A DNA stretch of 34,180 nt. Origin: Gammaproteobacteria bacterium. Lineage in GTDB: Bacteria > Pseudomonadota > Gammaproteobacteria > Arenicellales > UBA868. The notes under the pieces were generated by a model. That model had not been told where the DNA came from. It saw only the letters and a list, made by a program, of their open reading frames with translations, and made no database searches. The stretch is from contig WTHR01000160.1 of assembly GCA_011523045.1 (NCBI GenBank), forward strand, positions 1-34,180, written 5' to 3'. Shown here piece after piece: positions 34,066-34,180 of the stretch. The stretch's first letter is position 1; each line of letters opens with the position of its first letter. Made by a program: the position numbers and the translations under genes.

Positions 34066-34180
34066 TCAGCCAATCAGGTCAGTAATCGCTTTATCAAGAA
34101 AAGAATGAAACTGCGGATCGTTGTTGGAGGAGGCGACACAGTGCCCCCATGGAGACTCATACACCCGCAATTCGCCATCT
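34066..34180 (-). CDS. Alpha/beta hydrolase (MetX-like), C-terminal end, partial
   Basis: The frame runs in from the right edge and ends at TGA 34066-34068, giving 37 residues. The segment YESPWGHCVASSNND followed by FLDKAITDLIG resembles the C-terminal catalytic-His region (xxWGHxA) of homoserine acetyltransferase-like alpha/beta hydrolases. It is 9 bases before the intact Rieske gene on the same strand. The family call rests on a short stretch and is tentative. Confidence 0.5.
   Translation of the reverse strand, partial: DGELRVYESPWGHCVASSNNDPQFHSFLDKAITDLIG

Overview
The window looks like chromosomal DNA from a gammaproteobacterium. The order dapB-carA-carB-greA at the left end and a Uup-type ABC-F gene after it are typical of that class. 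A marine, uncultured lineage is a guess from overall gene style, not something the sequence proves. Genes are tightly packed. I saw no tRNA, rRNA, IS element or CRISPR array, and no gene-free stretch longer than 300 bases. The longest spacers are 8091-8353 and 30568-30861.

Region 1 (1-10261) is housekeeping: the 3' part of malate dehydrogenase, dapB, carA, carB and greA on the plus strand, a convergent MFS transporter, then uup. A strong intrinsic terminator sits just before carA and may be an attenuator.

Region 2 (10261-about 28.8 kb) is accessory and, by sampling lines, visibly lower in GC than its flanks (about 45-50% against about 55-65%). It holds two tandem DMT permeases and an ASCH-domain protein. 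It also holds an amidase and a minus-strand unit (Rieske oxygenase, two permeases, solute-binding protein, ATPase) that resembles a polyamine-type ABC operon. Diverging from that unit are a D-2-hydroxyacid dehydrogenase and an SDR. Then come a third DMT permease, a soluble three-PAS histidine kinase with a FixJ-type regulator, a PotD-like solute-binding protein with no signal peptide, and a second amidase. I read this as an inducible locus for uptake and breakdown of an amide- or amine-bearing organic compound. The substrate is unknown.

The Rieske gene of region 2 is interrupted by a single in-frame TGA (18688-18690). The frame stays open on both sides, with an ATG two codons later and a small stem-loop 8 nt downstream.

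Region 3 (about 28.9-34.18 kb, higher GC, all minus strand) contains an alpha/beta hydrolase (partial), an intact Rieske oxygenase, a D-2-hydroxyacid dehydrogenase, a ProC-like reductase, a possible small protein, a hotdog thioesterase and a serine beta-lactamase-like esterase. NudC, at the right edge of region 2, follows the esterase in the same direction. The Rieske plus D-2-hydroxyacid dehydrogenase pairing therefore occurs twice in 15 kb, in different arrangements. No Rieske reductase or ferredoxin gene is visible in the window.
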